Shown here: piece after piece, positions 16,795 through 25,358 of the stretch
Numbering within the stretch: the stretch's first letter is position 1
Layout: every line of letters starts with the position of its first letter
Source of the DNA: CAVORB01 sp963698495
GTDB lineage: Bacteria; Pseudomonadota; Gammaproteobacteria; Chromatiales; Chromatiaceae
NCBI GenBank assembly: GCA_963698495.1
Contig: CAVORB010000046.1
Location: 62,001-126,000 of the forward strand
Reading direction: 5' to 3'
Length of the DNA: 64,000 nt
The notes under the pieces: model-generated
Told to the model about the DNA's origin: nothing
The model's input: only the letters and a program-made list of their open reading frames with translations
Databases searched by the model: none
Made by a program: the position numbers and the translations under genes

Positions 16795-18222
16795 GTGATC
16801 ACGGTCTTGGACTACGCGTTTTGGATCGAGCTGGTGCTCTTCGTCATCTTGCTGGGGTTTTCCGGCTTCTTCTCCAGCTCTGAGACGTCCCTGTTCTCCC
16901 TCAACAGCACGCAGCTCGAGAAGATGCGCCTGGAGGGCAATCCCAAGGTCGTCCTGATCCAGCGCCTGCTGAGCGAGCCCCGCCGCCTGATCGTCACCAT
17001 CCTGATCGGCAACGAGTTCGTCAACGTCGCGGCCTCGGTCATCTCGGCGGCGATGGTCATCCAGGTCTTCGGCGCCGAGAACAAGATCTTCAACCTCTTC
17101 ATCATGGTGCCCATCCTGCTCGTCGTCGGCGAGATCACGCCCAAGACCCTGGCCATCCGCAACAACGTCGCGTTCGCGAGCTTCGAAAGCGGACCCATCG
17201 AATTCTTCGCGCGCATGATCACCCCCTTGCGCTGGCTGGTGAGGACGATCTCAGACTGGTTCACGACCCTGATCGTCGGGCGCGAGCGCTCGCCCGGCAA
17301 CATCGTGACCGAGGACATGGTGCGCACCCTGGTGCAGGAAGCCGTCGGCGAGGGCACCTTGGATCATGCCGAGGCCCAGTTCATCGACCACATCTTCGAC
17401 TTCGGCAACAAGACCGTGGAGGATCTGATGACGTCGCGCGCGGACGTCACCTTCGTCCCGGTGGATGCGACGGCCGCGCAGATACTCGAGATCTTCAAGC
17501 AGAACCGCCAATCACGGATGCCGGTATACAAGGAGCACCGTGACAACATCGTCGGCGTGCTCCACGCCCGCGACCTGCTGGGCATCGACCTGGGCGACCT
17601 GGGAGAGGACAAGCATCCCCTCCAGAGCATACTCAGAAAGCCCTATTTCGTCCCCGAATCCAAGTCCGCCTCCGACCTGTTCGACACCTTCCGGGAACGC
17701 AGTAAGTCCTTCGCCCTCGTGGTGGACGAGTACGGGGGCGTAACCGGCGTGGTCACCATGGCGGACCTGCTGGAATGCATTTTCGGCGACATTCCGAACC
17801 CTTCCGACGAGGCCGAGGAGGACTGGTTACGCAAGCTCGCGGACAACCGGTTCGCCTTGCCGGGCTCGATGGAGCTCGATGACTTCAATCAAAGGTACTC
17901 GGCCGCTTTCGACGTCGAGGAGATCCGCACCCTCGGGGGGCTTCTGCTCCACCACTTTGGCGAGCTGCCGGTCGAGGGCGAGTCGGTCGAGGTGGAGTCC
18001 TTCCGCTTCACGGCCGCCCGGGTCGAGAACAATCGCATCATGGAGGTCGTCGTCGAGCACCTGGTTCCGCTGGCGCCCTCCGAGACGGCGCAAGCGATCG
18101 TCACGTACCCCGGCGATCAACTCGATTCGCTGGCCGAACCCACGCCCGAGAACGGCGGGGAAACCGAGGAAGGAGAGCGCGCGGCGCATGAGTCCCCCGA
18201 CGGCCAAGAGGGGACGCGCTGA
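16795..18222 (+). CDS. CNNM/CorC-family Mg2+ transporter (paralogue 2)
   Basis: About 475 residues with DUF21 (SGFFSSSETSLFSLN, GEITPKTLA), a CBS pair (about 200-310), a CorC_HlyC domain and an acidic 45-residue tail. I choose the GTG just before ITVLDYAFW, because residues upstream in the frame are not membrane-like; a TTG at 16726 is the alternative. The stop codon overlaps the next ATG by one base, so it is translationally coupled to paralogue 3. Confidence 0.88.
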   Translation: MITVLDYAFWIELVLFVILLGFSGFFSSSETSLFSLNSTQLEKMRLEGNPKVVLIQRLLSEPRRLIVTILIGNEFVNVAASVISAAMVIQVFGAENKIFNLFIMVPILLVVGEITPKTLAIRNNVAFASFESGPIEFFARMITPLRWLVRTISDWFTTLIVGRERSPGNIVTEDMVRTLVQEAVGEGTLDHAEAQFIDHIFDFGNKTVEDLMTSRADVTFVPVDATAAQILEIFKQNRQSRMPVYKEHRDNIVGVLHARDLLGIDLGDLGEDKHPLQSILRKPYFVPESKSASDLFDTFRERSKSFALVVDEYGGVTGVVTMADLLECIFGDIPNPSDEAEEDWLRKLADNRFALPGSMELDDFNQRYSAAFDVEEIRTLGGLLLHHFGELPVEGESVEVESFRFTAARVENNRIMEVVVEHLVPLAPSETAQAIVTYPGDQLDSLAEPTPENGGETEEGERAAHESPDGQEGTR

Positions 18223-19463
18223 TGGACATTGGCGTCACCCTGCTCATCATCCTCATCTGCCTTCTCCTTGAGGGCTTTTTCTCCGGGTCCGAGATCGGCG
18301 TGGTCAGCGCCGACCAGATGAAGCTGCGGCACGCGGCGGCCAAGGGCTCCAAGGGCGCCAAGCTGGCCCTGACCATGCTGCAGAAGCCGGAGTGGCTGCT
18401 CTCCACCACCCTGGTCGGCACCAACATCGCGGTGGTCACCAACACCACCATGGCGACCGCGCTCATGATCCACCTGTTCGGCGAGAACGGCAGCTGGCTC
18501 GCGGTCGTGCTGGCCGCGCCCCTGATCTGGGTGTTCGGAGAAATCGTACCCAAGAGCGTCTTCCAGCAGCGCGCCGACGTCATCACGCCATACGTCATCT
18601 TCGCCCTGCGCTTTTTCTCCTACCTCTTCTATCCCATCTTGCTGATCTTCAGCGCCATCACCCGGCTGCTCGCCAAGCTGCTGGGGGGCACCGACCGGAA
18701 TCCGTTCACACTGCGCGAGGAGATCATCACCATGCTCCACATGCCGGCCGCCGGCGACGGCGATATACAGCCGGTGGAGAAGGAGATGATCCGGCGCATG
18801 TTCAACTTCACCGAGACCCGGGTCCAGGACGCGATGCGCCCCCTGATCGAGGTCACCGCGATCGAGCGCCAGGCGACCTGCGGCGAGGCGCGTCGGCTCG
18901 CCACCGAGACCTTCCACGTGCGCCTGCCGGTTTACGACGAGCGCGTCGACCGCATCACCGGCATGCTGCACGTGCTGGATCTTCTGGGGGAGGACGACGA
19001 CCGCCCGATCGCGGAGTTTATCCGCGCGGCAAGCTATGTCCCGGCGAACAAGAGCGTGCGCGACCTGCTGTTCGACATGCGGCGGGGGGGCGAGGTGGTC
19101 GCGGTCGTGGTCGACGAGTTCGGCGGCGCCGAGGGCATCGTCACGGTGGAGGACATCGTCGAGGAGGTCGTGGAGGACCTGCAAGACGAGTACGACGCCC
19201 ATGAGCCCGACGAGGACCTGTTCCACAAGCTCGATGAGCGCGACTACCTGACCGGCGGCCGCACCGAGTTGGATCAAGTTTCCGAGCAACTGGGCATCAA
19301 GCTCCCCGCCGGACACTACTCAACCGTCGCCGGCTTCATCTTGCACAAGACCGGCAGCATCCCCCAGCAGGGGACCCGGGTCGACGAGGGCACGGTCACC
19401 CTGACCGTCCACCGCAGCACCGCGCAGGCCATTCACGAGGTCAGGATACGCTGGGAAAGGTAG
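18222..19463 (+). CDS. CNNM/CorC-family Mg2+ transporter (paralogue 3)
   Basis: A 413-residue protein with DUF21 (EGFFSGSEIGVVSAD, GEIVPKSVF), two CBS domains (about 195-320; FGGAEGIVTVEDIVEEVVEDL) and a C-terminal CorC_HlyC domain. The SGSEIGVVSAD form distinguishes this subtype from paralogues 1 and 2. The same two-subtype order (SSSETSLF-like then SGSEI-like) recurs in the second array at 35-38 kb, suggesting pairs that act together, perhaps as heterodimers. Confidence 0.9.
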   Translation: MDIGVTLLIILICLLLEGFFSGSEIGVVSADQMKLRHAAAKGSKGAKLALTMLQKPEWLLSTTLVGTNIAVVTNTTMATALMIHLFGENGSWLAVVLAAPLIWVFGEIVPKSVFQQRADVITPYVIFALRFFSYLFYPILLIFSAITRLLAKLLGGTDRNPFTLREEIITMLHMPAAGDGDIQPVEKEMIRRMFNFTETRVQDAMRPLIEVTAIERQATCGEARRLATETFHVRLPVYDERVDRITGMLHVLDLLGEDDDRPIAEFIRAASYVPANKSVRDLLFDMRRGGEVVAVVVDEFGGAEGIVTVEDIVEEVVEDLQDEYDAHEPDEDLFHKLDERDYLTGGRTELDQVSEQLGIKLPAGHYSTVAGFILHKTGSIPQQGTRVDEGTVTLTVHRSTAQAIHEVRIRWER

Positions 19464-19504
19464 TCCCACGGCCGCCGACAAAGATCGCAGGGACCCACCC
19501 CATC

Positions 19505-19655
19505 ACGAGACGATTAGTGTTGGCCACCCTGGCCAAAATCAGCGCGCCGCGCAGGAAGCGCAGTTCCGGGACGGCGTCATTTTCAAGCCCTTACATGCTT
19601 GAGAACGGCGCGATATCCAGGTGCCGTGGGCAGCGAATATTAATCAACACTACCC
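19505..19655 (-). repeat. Dispersed multi-hairpin repeat, copy A
   Basis: The most divergent of five copies, in reverse orientation. It keeps the terminal hairpin (GGCCA / TGGCC flanked by AATCAG), the CGTTCTCAAGC / GCTTGAAAATG arm pair and a diverged version of the AAGAA / TTCTT arm pair in which the stem is preserved by changes on both sides. Its other end (AATATTAATCAA) is eroded. Confidence 0.75.
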
Positions 19656-19681
19656 TCAAGTTTTTTTCTCCGCAGGCGGGG

Positions 19682-19702
19682 TTCGTAACAAAATCGTAAT
19701 TG
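19682..19702 (+). promoter_or_regulatory. Candidate Pho box upstream of pstS
   Basis: CGTAACA and CGTAATT repeat 11 bases apart with an AT-rich spacer, the geometry of PhoB-binding boxes (seven-base repeats separated by four). It lies about 70 bases before pstS and points toward it. Confidence 0.6.
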
Positions 19703-19770
19703 AACGGTAGTAGTTTTGTTATGCGTCAAGTTTCACCCCCCGCAGAGGGGAACCACCCGAGGAGAAAAAA

Positions 19771-20646
19771 ATGAACCTAACCCAAGCCGCAATTCCCGTG
19801 GCCGTCGCCGGCCTGTTGTTCGCTGCCGCCAACGCCCAGGCCCGCACCGAGATACAGAACAAGGGCTCCGACACCCTGGTCAACGTGGCCCAGTCCTGGG
19901 CCGAGCAGTACGGCAAGGTCAATCCGGACGTGGCCGTGGCGGTTTCCGGCGGCGGATCCGGCACCGGCATCGCCGCCATGATCAATGGCACGGTGGACAT
20001 CGCCAATGCCAGCCGCAAGATGAAGGACAAGGAGATCAAGCAGGCCGAGGAGCGGGGCCAGCATCCGGTGGAGCACGTCGTCGGCTACGACGCCCTGGCG
20101 GTGTACATTCACAAGGACAATCCCGCGGACACCATGATCATCGCCGACCTGGCCAAGATCTACGGCCGCGATGGCGGCGCGACCAACTGGAGCGACCTCG
20201 GAATCGAGGTACCCGGCTGCTCGTCCGGAGAGATCGTGGTGGTGAGCCGGCAGAACAACTCCGGGACCTATGCGTACTTCCAGGAGGCGGTGCTGGGCAA
20301 GAAGGGCAAGTACCGCCTCGGCACCCTCGACATGCATGGCTCCAAGGACGTAGTGGACCTGGTCGAGAAGACCCCCTGCGCCATCGGCTACAGCGGACTC
20401 GCCTACGCCACCGACCACGTGAAGACGGTCTGCATTGCCCCGGAAGAGGGCAAGCCCTGCGTCTCACCCTCCGAGCAGACCGCCTTCGACGGGACCTACC
20501 CCATCGCCCGTCCGCTGCTCATGTACACCAACGGCGAGCCCGAGGGCGCGATCAAGGCCTACATGGACTGGATCAAGAGCGACGTAGGTCAGTGCATCGT
20601 GGCCAAGGAAGGTTACGCCCCGATGCACAAGGTCACCTGCAACTGA
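19771..20646 (+). CDS. pstS: PstS periplasmic phosphate-binding protein
   Basis: A 291-residue protein with a signal peptide (1-24, ending AQA), and the PstS landmarks IQNKGSDTLVNVAQ, SGGGSGTGIAAMINGTVDIANASRKM and SRQNNSGTYAYFQEAVLG, which form the phosphate-binding loops. It captures inorganic phosphate for the PstCAB pump. GAGGAGAAAAAA precedes the ATG. A stable hairpin follows the stop, before phoU, and probably lets pstS accumulate to a higher level than the membrane genes. Confidence 0.95.
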   Translation: MNLTQAAIPVAVAGLLFAAANAQARTEIQNKGSDTLVNVAQSWAEQYGKVNPDVAVAVSGGGSGTGIAAMINGTVDIANASRKMKDKEIKQAEERGQHPVEHVVGYDALAVYIHKDNPADTMIIADLAKIYGRDGGATNWSDLGIEVPGCSSGEIVVVSRQNNSGTYAYFQEAVLGKKGKYRLGTLDMHGSKDVVDLVEKTPCAIGYSGLAYATDHVKTVCIAPEEGKPCVSPSEQTAFDGTYPIARPLLMYTNGEPEGAIKAYMDWIKSDVGQCIVAKEGYAPMHKVTCN

Positions 20647-20661
20647 TCGATTCCGTCCGGA

Positions 20662-20697
20662 CTGCAGGCGCGGGGACCTCCTTCCCCGCGCCTGCAG
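20662..20697 (+). promoter_or_regulatory. Stable 15-bp hairpin between pstS and phoU
   Basis: A perfect 15-base stem (CTGCAGGCGCGGGGA / TCCCCGCGCCTGCAG) with a six-base loop starts 16 bases after the pstS stop. No T-tract follows, so it looks like an mRNA 3'-end stabiliser or partial processing site rather than a full terminator. Confidence 0.6.
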
Positions 20698-20738
20698 CGG
20701 GATCTATTGTCCAAAATGCGCCCTGCGGAGCCGCAGCA

Positions 20739-21821
20739 ATGACCCACTACGAAGAACGTCTCGAGCGGGATCTGTCCCGGATCAAACAACAATTGGCCGC
20801 GTTGGCCGAGGGTGTGGAAGGCGGCCTGGAGGACGCGGTACACGCACTGCTCACCGGCAACGAGAAGCTCGCCTACGCCACCGTGCTCGGCGATCAACCC
20901 ATCAACCGGGCCAGCCGCGCCCTGGACCGGATGTGCCACGGCTTCATCGCCTTGCATCTTCCGAGCGCCGGACACCTGCGACTGATCTCCTCCGTCATCC
21001 GGGCGAACCTGAGCCTGGAGCGCATCGGCGACTACGCCGTAACCATCTCGCGGGAATCGGTGCAGCTCGCGCGCCGTCCCGAAGGCCTGGTCGCCCGTGA
21101 GCTGGAGCTGATGGCCGGCGAGGCGCGGCAGATGCTGAAGCAGGCCGTCGCCGCCTTCGTCGAGGGCAACGCCGACAAGGCGAAGGCCACCATGGGTATG
21201 GCGGATCAGGTGGAGCGGACCTTCGAAACCGTCTTCAGCGATCTCGTCGGCGAAGGGAACAATTTCAACATCAAGGACCTGTTCGCCTACCTGGTCATCT
21301 TCAACATGCTCGAGCGCGTCTCCGACCAGGCCAAGAACCTGTGCGAGGACACGGTGTTCGCGGTGACGGGCGAGAGCAAGGCGGCAAAGACCTACCGCGT
21401 GCTCTTTGTCGACGAGGACAACACCCTGTTGGGCCCCATGGCCGAGGCCATCGCCCGCAAGAACTTCCCCAGCAGTGGCGAGTACCGCAGCGCCGGCCGG
21501 CAACCCGCGGCGATACCCCCGTCCGTGCTCAGCTTCCTCGAGGAGCGAGGCGTGGACCTGCGCGGCCACCAACCCACCGGGCTGGACCTATCCCATCAGG
21601 AGCTCGCGGATTTCCATGTGATCGTGAGCCTGCAGGGACCCGTCAAGTCCTACCTGGAGGACATTCCCTTCCACACCACTGCCCTGGAATGGGAGGTCGG
21701 AGCGGTCGCCAAGGATCTCCCCGAGGACCAACTCAGGCAGCGCTACGACACCCTGTACCGGGAGATCGCGGTCCAGGTCAGCAATCTGATGACAACCCTT
21801 CGGGGCGAGGAGGCTTCCTGA
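20739..21821 (+). CDS. phoU: PhoU fused to a degenerate low-molecular-weight phosphatase-like domain
   Basis: A 360-residue protein. Residues 1-215 are PhoU: two three-helix repeats with the metal-site motifs LERIGDYAVT and LERVSDQAKNL. Residues 219-335 look like a low-molecular-weight protein-tyrosine-phosphatase/arsenate-reductase fold (YRVLFV...PMAEAIARKNFP, AGRQPAAIPPSV, ERGVDLRGHQPTGL). The phosphate-loop Cys-x5-Arg-Ser is replaced: D225 for Cys, L231 for Arg, G232 for Ser, and the late Asp-Pro acid is absent, so it should be inactive. PhoU normally restrains Pst transport and the PhoR kinase. Start ATG chosen because it opens the conserved PhoU N-terminus; the stop lies one base before pstC. 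Confidence 0.88.
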   Translation: MTHYEERLERDLSRIKQQLAALAEGVEGGLEDAVHALLTGNEKLAYATVLGDQPINRASRALDRMCHGFIALHLPSAGHLRLISSVIRANLSLERIGDYAVTISRESVQLARRPEGLVARELELMAGEARQMLKQAVAAFVEGNADKAKATMGMADQVERTFETVFSDLVGEGNNFNIKDLFAYLVIFNMLERVSDQAKNLCEDTVFAVTGESKAAKTYRVLFVDEDNTLLGPMAEAIARKNFPSSGEYRSAGRQPAAIPPSVLSFLEERGVDLRGHQPTGLDLSHQELADFHVIVSLQGPVKSYLEDIPFHTTALEWEVGAVAKDLPEDQLRQRYDTLYREIAVQVSNLMTTLRGEEAS

Positions 21822-21822
21822 C

Positions 21823-22770
21823 ATGGCCAACGGCACCGCTGGGCCGGATACCGCCGCAGCCGCCGGAGGCGTGAGCGACTTCGATCAAAGGGACCTCGAC
21901 TGGTACATCGACAAGGCGGTTCAGGCGATCGTCTTCGTCTGCGGCATCTCGGCCATCATCTTCGTCCTCGGGATCTTCGTGTTCGTGACCAAGGAGGGTA
22001 TCGGCTTCGTCTTCGAGCGCATGGATTTCCACGAGTTCTTTCTCACGCCCTATTGGTTTCCGAGCGACCCCGACGCCCCCGAGTACGGCATCCTCGCCCT
22101 GATCGCGGGCACAGCAAGCGTTACCGGACTGGCGATGCTGGTGGCGATCCCCTTCTCCCTGGGAGCCGCGGTCTACATCGCGGAGTTTGCCACCGGAAAG
22201 ACCCGCGAGGCGCTCAAGGTCCTGGTGGAGCTGCTCGCGGCCATCCCGTCCGTAGTCTGGGGCTTCATCGGGCTGGTAATCATGAACCCGCTGATCATCA
22301 AATGGTTCGACGTGCCGGTCGGGCTCAACGTGCTCAATGCCGGCATCATCCTCGGGCTGATGGCGGCGCCGATCATGACCTCCATCGCCGAGGATGCGCT
22401 CAAGGCCGTGCCTGACCGCTACCGGGAGGCAGCGGAGGCCATGGGCGCCACCCGTTGGCAGGTAATCTTCAAGGTGGTCCTGCCGGCGGCCAAGAACGGC
22501 CTGCTCGGCGGCGTGCTGCTGGGCGTCGGCCGCGGCTTCGGCGAGACCATGGCCGTGCTGATGGCCACCGGTCACGCCGTCAACATACCCGACAGCATCT
22601 TCGACTCGGTGCGAGCACTGACGGCGACCATCGCCGCTGAACTGGGAGAGACCGCGGTGGGCAGCGAGCACTACCAGGTGCTGTTCACCATCGGCATCTT
22701 CCTGTTCCTCATCACCTTCGTCATCAACCTGACCGCCGATTTGATCGTGCGCGGCATCCGCAAGGGGTAA
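21823..22770 (+). CDS. pstC: PstC phosphate permease subunit
   Basis: A 315-residue ABC permease with six predicted membrane helices and the EAA-type loop (YREAAEAMGATRWQVIFKVVLPAAKNG broken across residues about 200-225) that docks on PstB. Motifs RGFGETMAVLMATGH and PSVVWGFIGL are typical of PstC. An N-terminal cytoplasmic stretch of about 25 residues precedes helix 1. It forms the membrane channel with PstA. Confidence 0.94.
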   Translation: MANGTAGPDTAAAAGGVSDFDQRDLDWYIDKAVQAIVFVCGISAIIFVLGIFVFVTKEGIGFVFERMDFHEFFLTPYWFPSDPDAPEYGILALIAGTASVTGLAMLVAIPFSLGAAVYIAEFATGKTREALKVLVELLAAIPSVVWGFIGLVIMNPLIIKWFDVPVGLNVLNAGIILGLMAAPIMTSIAEDALKAVPDRYREAAEAMGATRWQVIFKVVLPAAKNGLLGGVLLGVGRGFGETMAVLMATGHAVNIPDSIFDSVRALTATIAAELGETAVGSEHYQVLFTIGIFLFLITFVINLTADLIVRGIRKG

Positions 22771-22774
22771 TGGC

Positions 22775-23662
22775 ATGACAACGGCCAACGCAATGTTTCA
22801 AGCCACCAGTCTGAATCGGAGAAACGACCGGGTGCAGGGGCTGTTCCGAATGCTGTTCGGACTCATGACCCTGCTGCTCATCGCCCCGGTGCTCATCATC
22901 CTGGCCACCCTGATTTACGAGGGCGGCGGGGTAATTTCCCTCGAGTTCCTGTTCACCTATCCGACGAACGGGATGCGCGAGGGAGGTGTCCTACCGGCGC
23001 TGCTGGGTACCGTTTGGATCGTGACCGTCGCCCTCCTGGCGTCGGTGCCGATCGGCGTCGCCGCGGCGATCTATCTCAGCGAGTACGCGGGCGACAACTG
23101 GTTCACCCGCGTCATCAATCTGGCCATCATCAACCTGGCGGGCGTGCCATCCATCGTCCATGCGCTGTTCGGCCTCGGTGCCTTCGTCATCTTTTTCAAC
23201 TTCGGGACCAGCATCCTGGCGGCGAGCCTGACCCTGGCGGTCATGACCATGCCCGTGGTAATCGTGGCGACCAAGGAGTCACTCCAGTCGGTACCTTTGG
23301 CCTTCCGCGAGGCCTGCTGGAACATGGGCGCAACGCGCTGGCAAACCATTCGCCGGGTCGTATTGCCCAACGCGATCACCGGCATCCTCACCGGTGTCAT
23401 TCTGGAGGTCTCCCGCACCTCCGGGGAAACCGCGCCCATCATGTTCACCGGCGCCGTGTTCTTCACCCCGTTCCTGCCCGAGTCCGTCTTCGACCAGACC
23501 ATGGCCCTGTCGCTGCATCTGTTCGTGGCCTCCACCCAGGTGCCTGGCATTGACGAGCAGGTCCCGTTTGGCATCGCGCTGGTGCTCATCGCCTTGGTGC
23601 TGACCATGAACAGCGTCTCGATTGCCTTCCGCATGTGGCTGAGGGGTAAGAAAAAATGGTAA
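22775..23662 (+). CDS. pstA: PstA phosphate permease subunit
   Basis: A 295-residue ABC permease with six helices; EAA loop with FREACWNMGATRWQTIRRVV, and PSIVHALFGLGAF and SRTSGETAPIMFTGAVFF as PstA-specific motifs. It partners PstC. Its end overlaps the first pstB gene by seven bases, so translation is coupled. Confidence 0.94.
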   Translation: MTTANAMFQATSLNRRNDRVQGLFRMLFGLMTLLLIAPVLIILATLIYEGGGVISLEFLFTYPTNGMREGGVLPALLGTVWIVTVALLASVPIGVAAAIYLSEYAGDNWFTRVINLAIINLAGVPSIVHALFGLGAFVIFFNFGTSILAASLTLAVMTMPVVIVATKESLQSVPLAFREACWNMGATRWQTIRRVVLPNAITGILTGVILEVSRTSGETAPIMFTGAVFFTPFLPESVFDQTMALSLHLFVASTQVPGIDEQVPFGIALVLIALVLTMNSVSIAFRMWLRGKKKW

Positions 23663-24477
23663 GTCAAGCCGCAACCGCGACGACGCCCGAGCAGGAGAGC
23701 CCGGCCGTCGCCCCCGACCAGGGCCGCACCAAGCTCGAGATCAAGAACCTGACCATCCGCTACGGCAATGCCGTGGCGTTGCAAGGGGTTACCCTCGACG
23801 TCAAGGAGCACGAGATCTTCGGGATTATCGGCCCTGCCAATGCGGGAAAGACGTCCTTCCTCAAGGCGATCAACCGCATGGACATGTTCACCTCAGGGAT
23901 GCAGGTGGACGGGGAGATCCGCTTCAACGGCCGTGACATCCGTCAGCTGAACAACGTCTACGCCCTGCGCAGCCGCATCGGCGTGGTGTTTCCTTTGCCG
24001 GTCGGCCTGCCGATGACGGTCTACGAGAACGTGGCACTATCACCGCGGCTAAGGGGCATCAAGAACAAGGCCGAGCTGGACGTGATCGTGGAGCGTTGCC
24101 TCACCCGCGCCGCGCTCTGGGATGAGGTCAAGGACCGCCTCAACGCCCTCGGCAGCCTGCTGTCCGGGGGACAGCAACAGCGCCTGACCATTGCCCGGGC
24201 ACTCTCCCAGGAGCCTGAGCTCTTGATGCTGGACGAGTTCTCCATCGCCGTCGACCCGGTCACCACCATGCGCATTGAGGACGTGCTGAAAGAGCTGCGC
24301 AAGGAGGTCACCATACTGCTGGTCACCAACCTGGTGCAGCAGGCGCGGCGCCTCGCCAGCCGCACGGCCTTCTTCCTGGGCGGCGAGTGCGTGGAGGTCG
24401 GCGAGACGGAAGAGCTGTTTACCGGAACCGTCAAGGACCAGCGCACGCGGGATTACGTCGAGGGTCGCTTCGGATAG
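23656..24477 (+). CDS. pstB: PstB-type ATPase 1, lacking Q-loop Gln and H-loop His
   Basis: A 273-residue ABC ATPase of the PstB family. The signature LSGGQ (169-173) is intact and Walker A is acceptable (GPANAGKT, 59-66), but the Q-loop reads VVFPLPVGLP, with Pro113 where PstB has Gln. Walker B is MLDEFSIAVDP (D193, E194), with Phe for the usual Pro, and the switch His is Asn225 (LLVTNLVQQA instead of VTHNMQQA). Alone it would be a poor ATPase, but it can supply a good signature motif in trans. It is followed after 83 bases by a second PstB with the opposite defects. Confidence 0.92.
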   Translation: MVSQAATATTPEQESPAVAPDQGRTKLEIKNLTIRYGNAVALQGVTLDVKEHEIFGIIGPANAGKTSFLKAINRMDMFTSGMQVDGEIRFNGRDIRQLNNVYALRSRIGVVFPLPVGLPMTVYENVALSPRLRGIKNKAELDVIVERCLTRAALWDEVKDRLNALGSLLSGGQQQRLTIARALSQEPELLMLDEFSIAVDPVTTMRIEDVLKELRKEVTILLVTNLVQQARRLASRTAFFLGGECVEVGETEELFTGTVKDQRTRDYVEGRFG

Positions 24478-24560
24478 CCGCTGCGCCCCGACTCGTGACG
24501 CGCGGCGGCGCCCATGAGCGCGGACCGCGAACCACAGATCAGATTGCCCCATACGCAACC

Positions 24561-25358
24561 ATGAACACAGCAGCACAGCAGGTCCATACCGAGCCCTCCG
24601 CGTCGGACTTCGCCATCCAAACCAAGGATCTCAACCTCTGGTACGGCACCTTCCAGGCCCTCTACGACGTCAACCTGGACATCAAGGCGGGCATCATCAC
24701 CTCCATGATCGGGCCGTCGGGATGCGGCAAGTCTACCTTCCTGCGCAGCGTCAACCGCATCAACGAACGCTTGGGCTACGTCCGCATCGAAGGCAGCATC
24801 GAGGTGCGGGGACAGAACATCTATGACCCTGCAGTAGAGCTGGTGCAGGTGCGCAAGCGGGTGGGCATGGTCTTCCAGCGCCCCAATCCGCTGCCCATTT
24901 CCATCCGCGACAACATCCTCTTCGGACACAGGCTGCACATGCGGGGCAAGGGCGGAAAGGCCGACGAGATCGTGGAGCAGGCCCTGCGCACAGTGCTGCT
25001 GTGGGACAAGGTCAAGGACAAGCTCAAACGCAAGGCCACCGAACTGTCCCTGGAGGAGCAGCAGAAGCTCTGCATTGCGCGCCTGCTCCCCGTGAAACCC
25101 GACTTGCTGCTGATGGACGAGCCCTGCTCCGCCCTCGATCCCAAGGGTACCGAGGCGGTCGAGGAGCTGATCTGGGAGCTGCGCGGCGAATACAGCATCC
25201 TGATCGTGACCCACAACATGGCTCAGGCGCGGCGGGCCAGCGAGGAATGCGTCTTCATGCTCATGGGCAAGGTGGTGGAGCACGCCCCGACGGAGCGCTT
25301 GTTCGTAACCCCCGCACACAAGGAGACCGGCGACTACATCGAGGGCCGCTACGGCTAG
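24561..25358 (+). CDS. pstB: PstB-type ATPase 2, with degenerate signature motif
   Basis: A 265-residue PstB-family ATPase with intact Walker A (GPSGCGKS, 51-58), Q-loop Gln106 (VFQRPNPLP), Walker B LLLMDEPCSALDP (D186, E187) and switch His218 (VTHNMAQA). The signature LSGGQ is replaced by LSLEE (162-166), so a homodimer should hydrolyse ATP poorly. Combined with PstB1, one composite site would be canonical and one degenerate. The start is the ATG encoding MNTAAQQV; the frame extends further upstream without PstB character. The stop overlaps the end of the convergent kinase-like gene by four bases. Confidence 0.92.
   Translation: MNTAAQQVHTEPSASDFAIQTKDLNLWYGTFQALYDVNLDIKAGIITSMIGPSGCGKSTFLRSVNRINERLGYVRIEGSIEVRGQNIYDPAVELVQVRKRVGMVFQRPNPLPISIRDNILFGHRLHMRGKGGKADEIVEQALRTVLLWDKVKDKLKRKATELSLEEQQKLCIARLLPVKPDLLLMDEPCSALDPKGTEAVEELIWELRGEYSILIVTHNMAQARRASEECVFMLMGKVVEHAPTERLFVTPAHKETGDYIEGRYG

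Larger units (their letters stand above)
19464..19770. other. Intergenic region upstream of pstS
   Basis: About 300 bases without a gene, holding dispersed repeat copy A and then a Pho-box-like element and a GAGGAG ribosome binding site before pstS. Confidence 0.6.

Noticed and set aside
21411..21441. Active arsenate reductase/phosphatase site in the PhoU fusion
   Set aside because: The required Cys, Arg and Ser are all replaced (D225, L231, G232).
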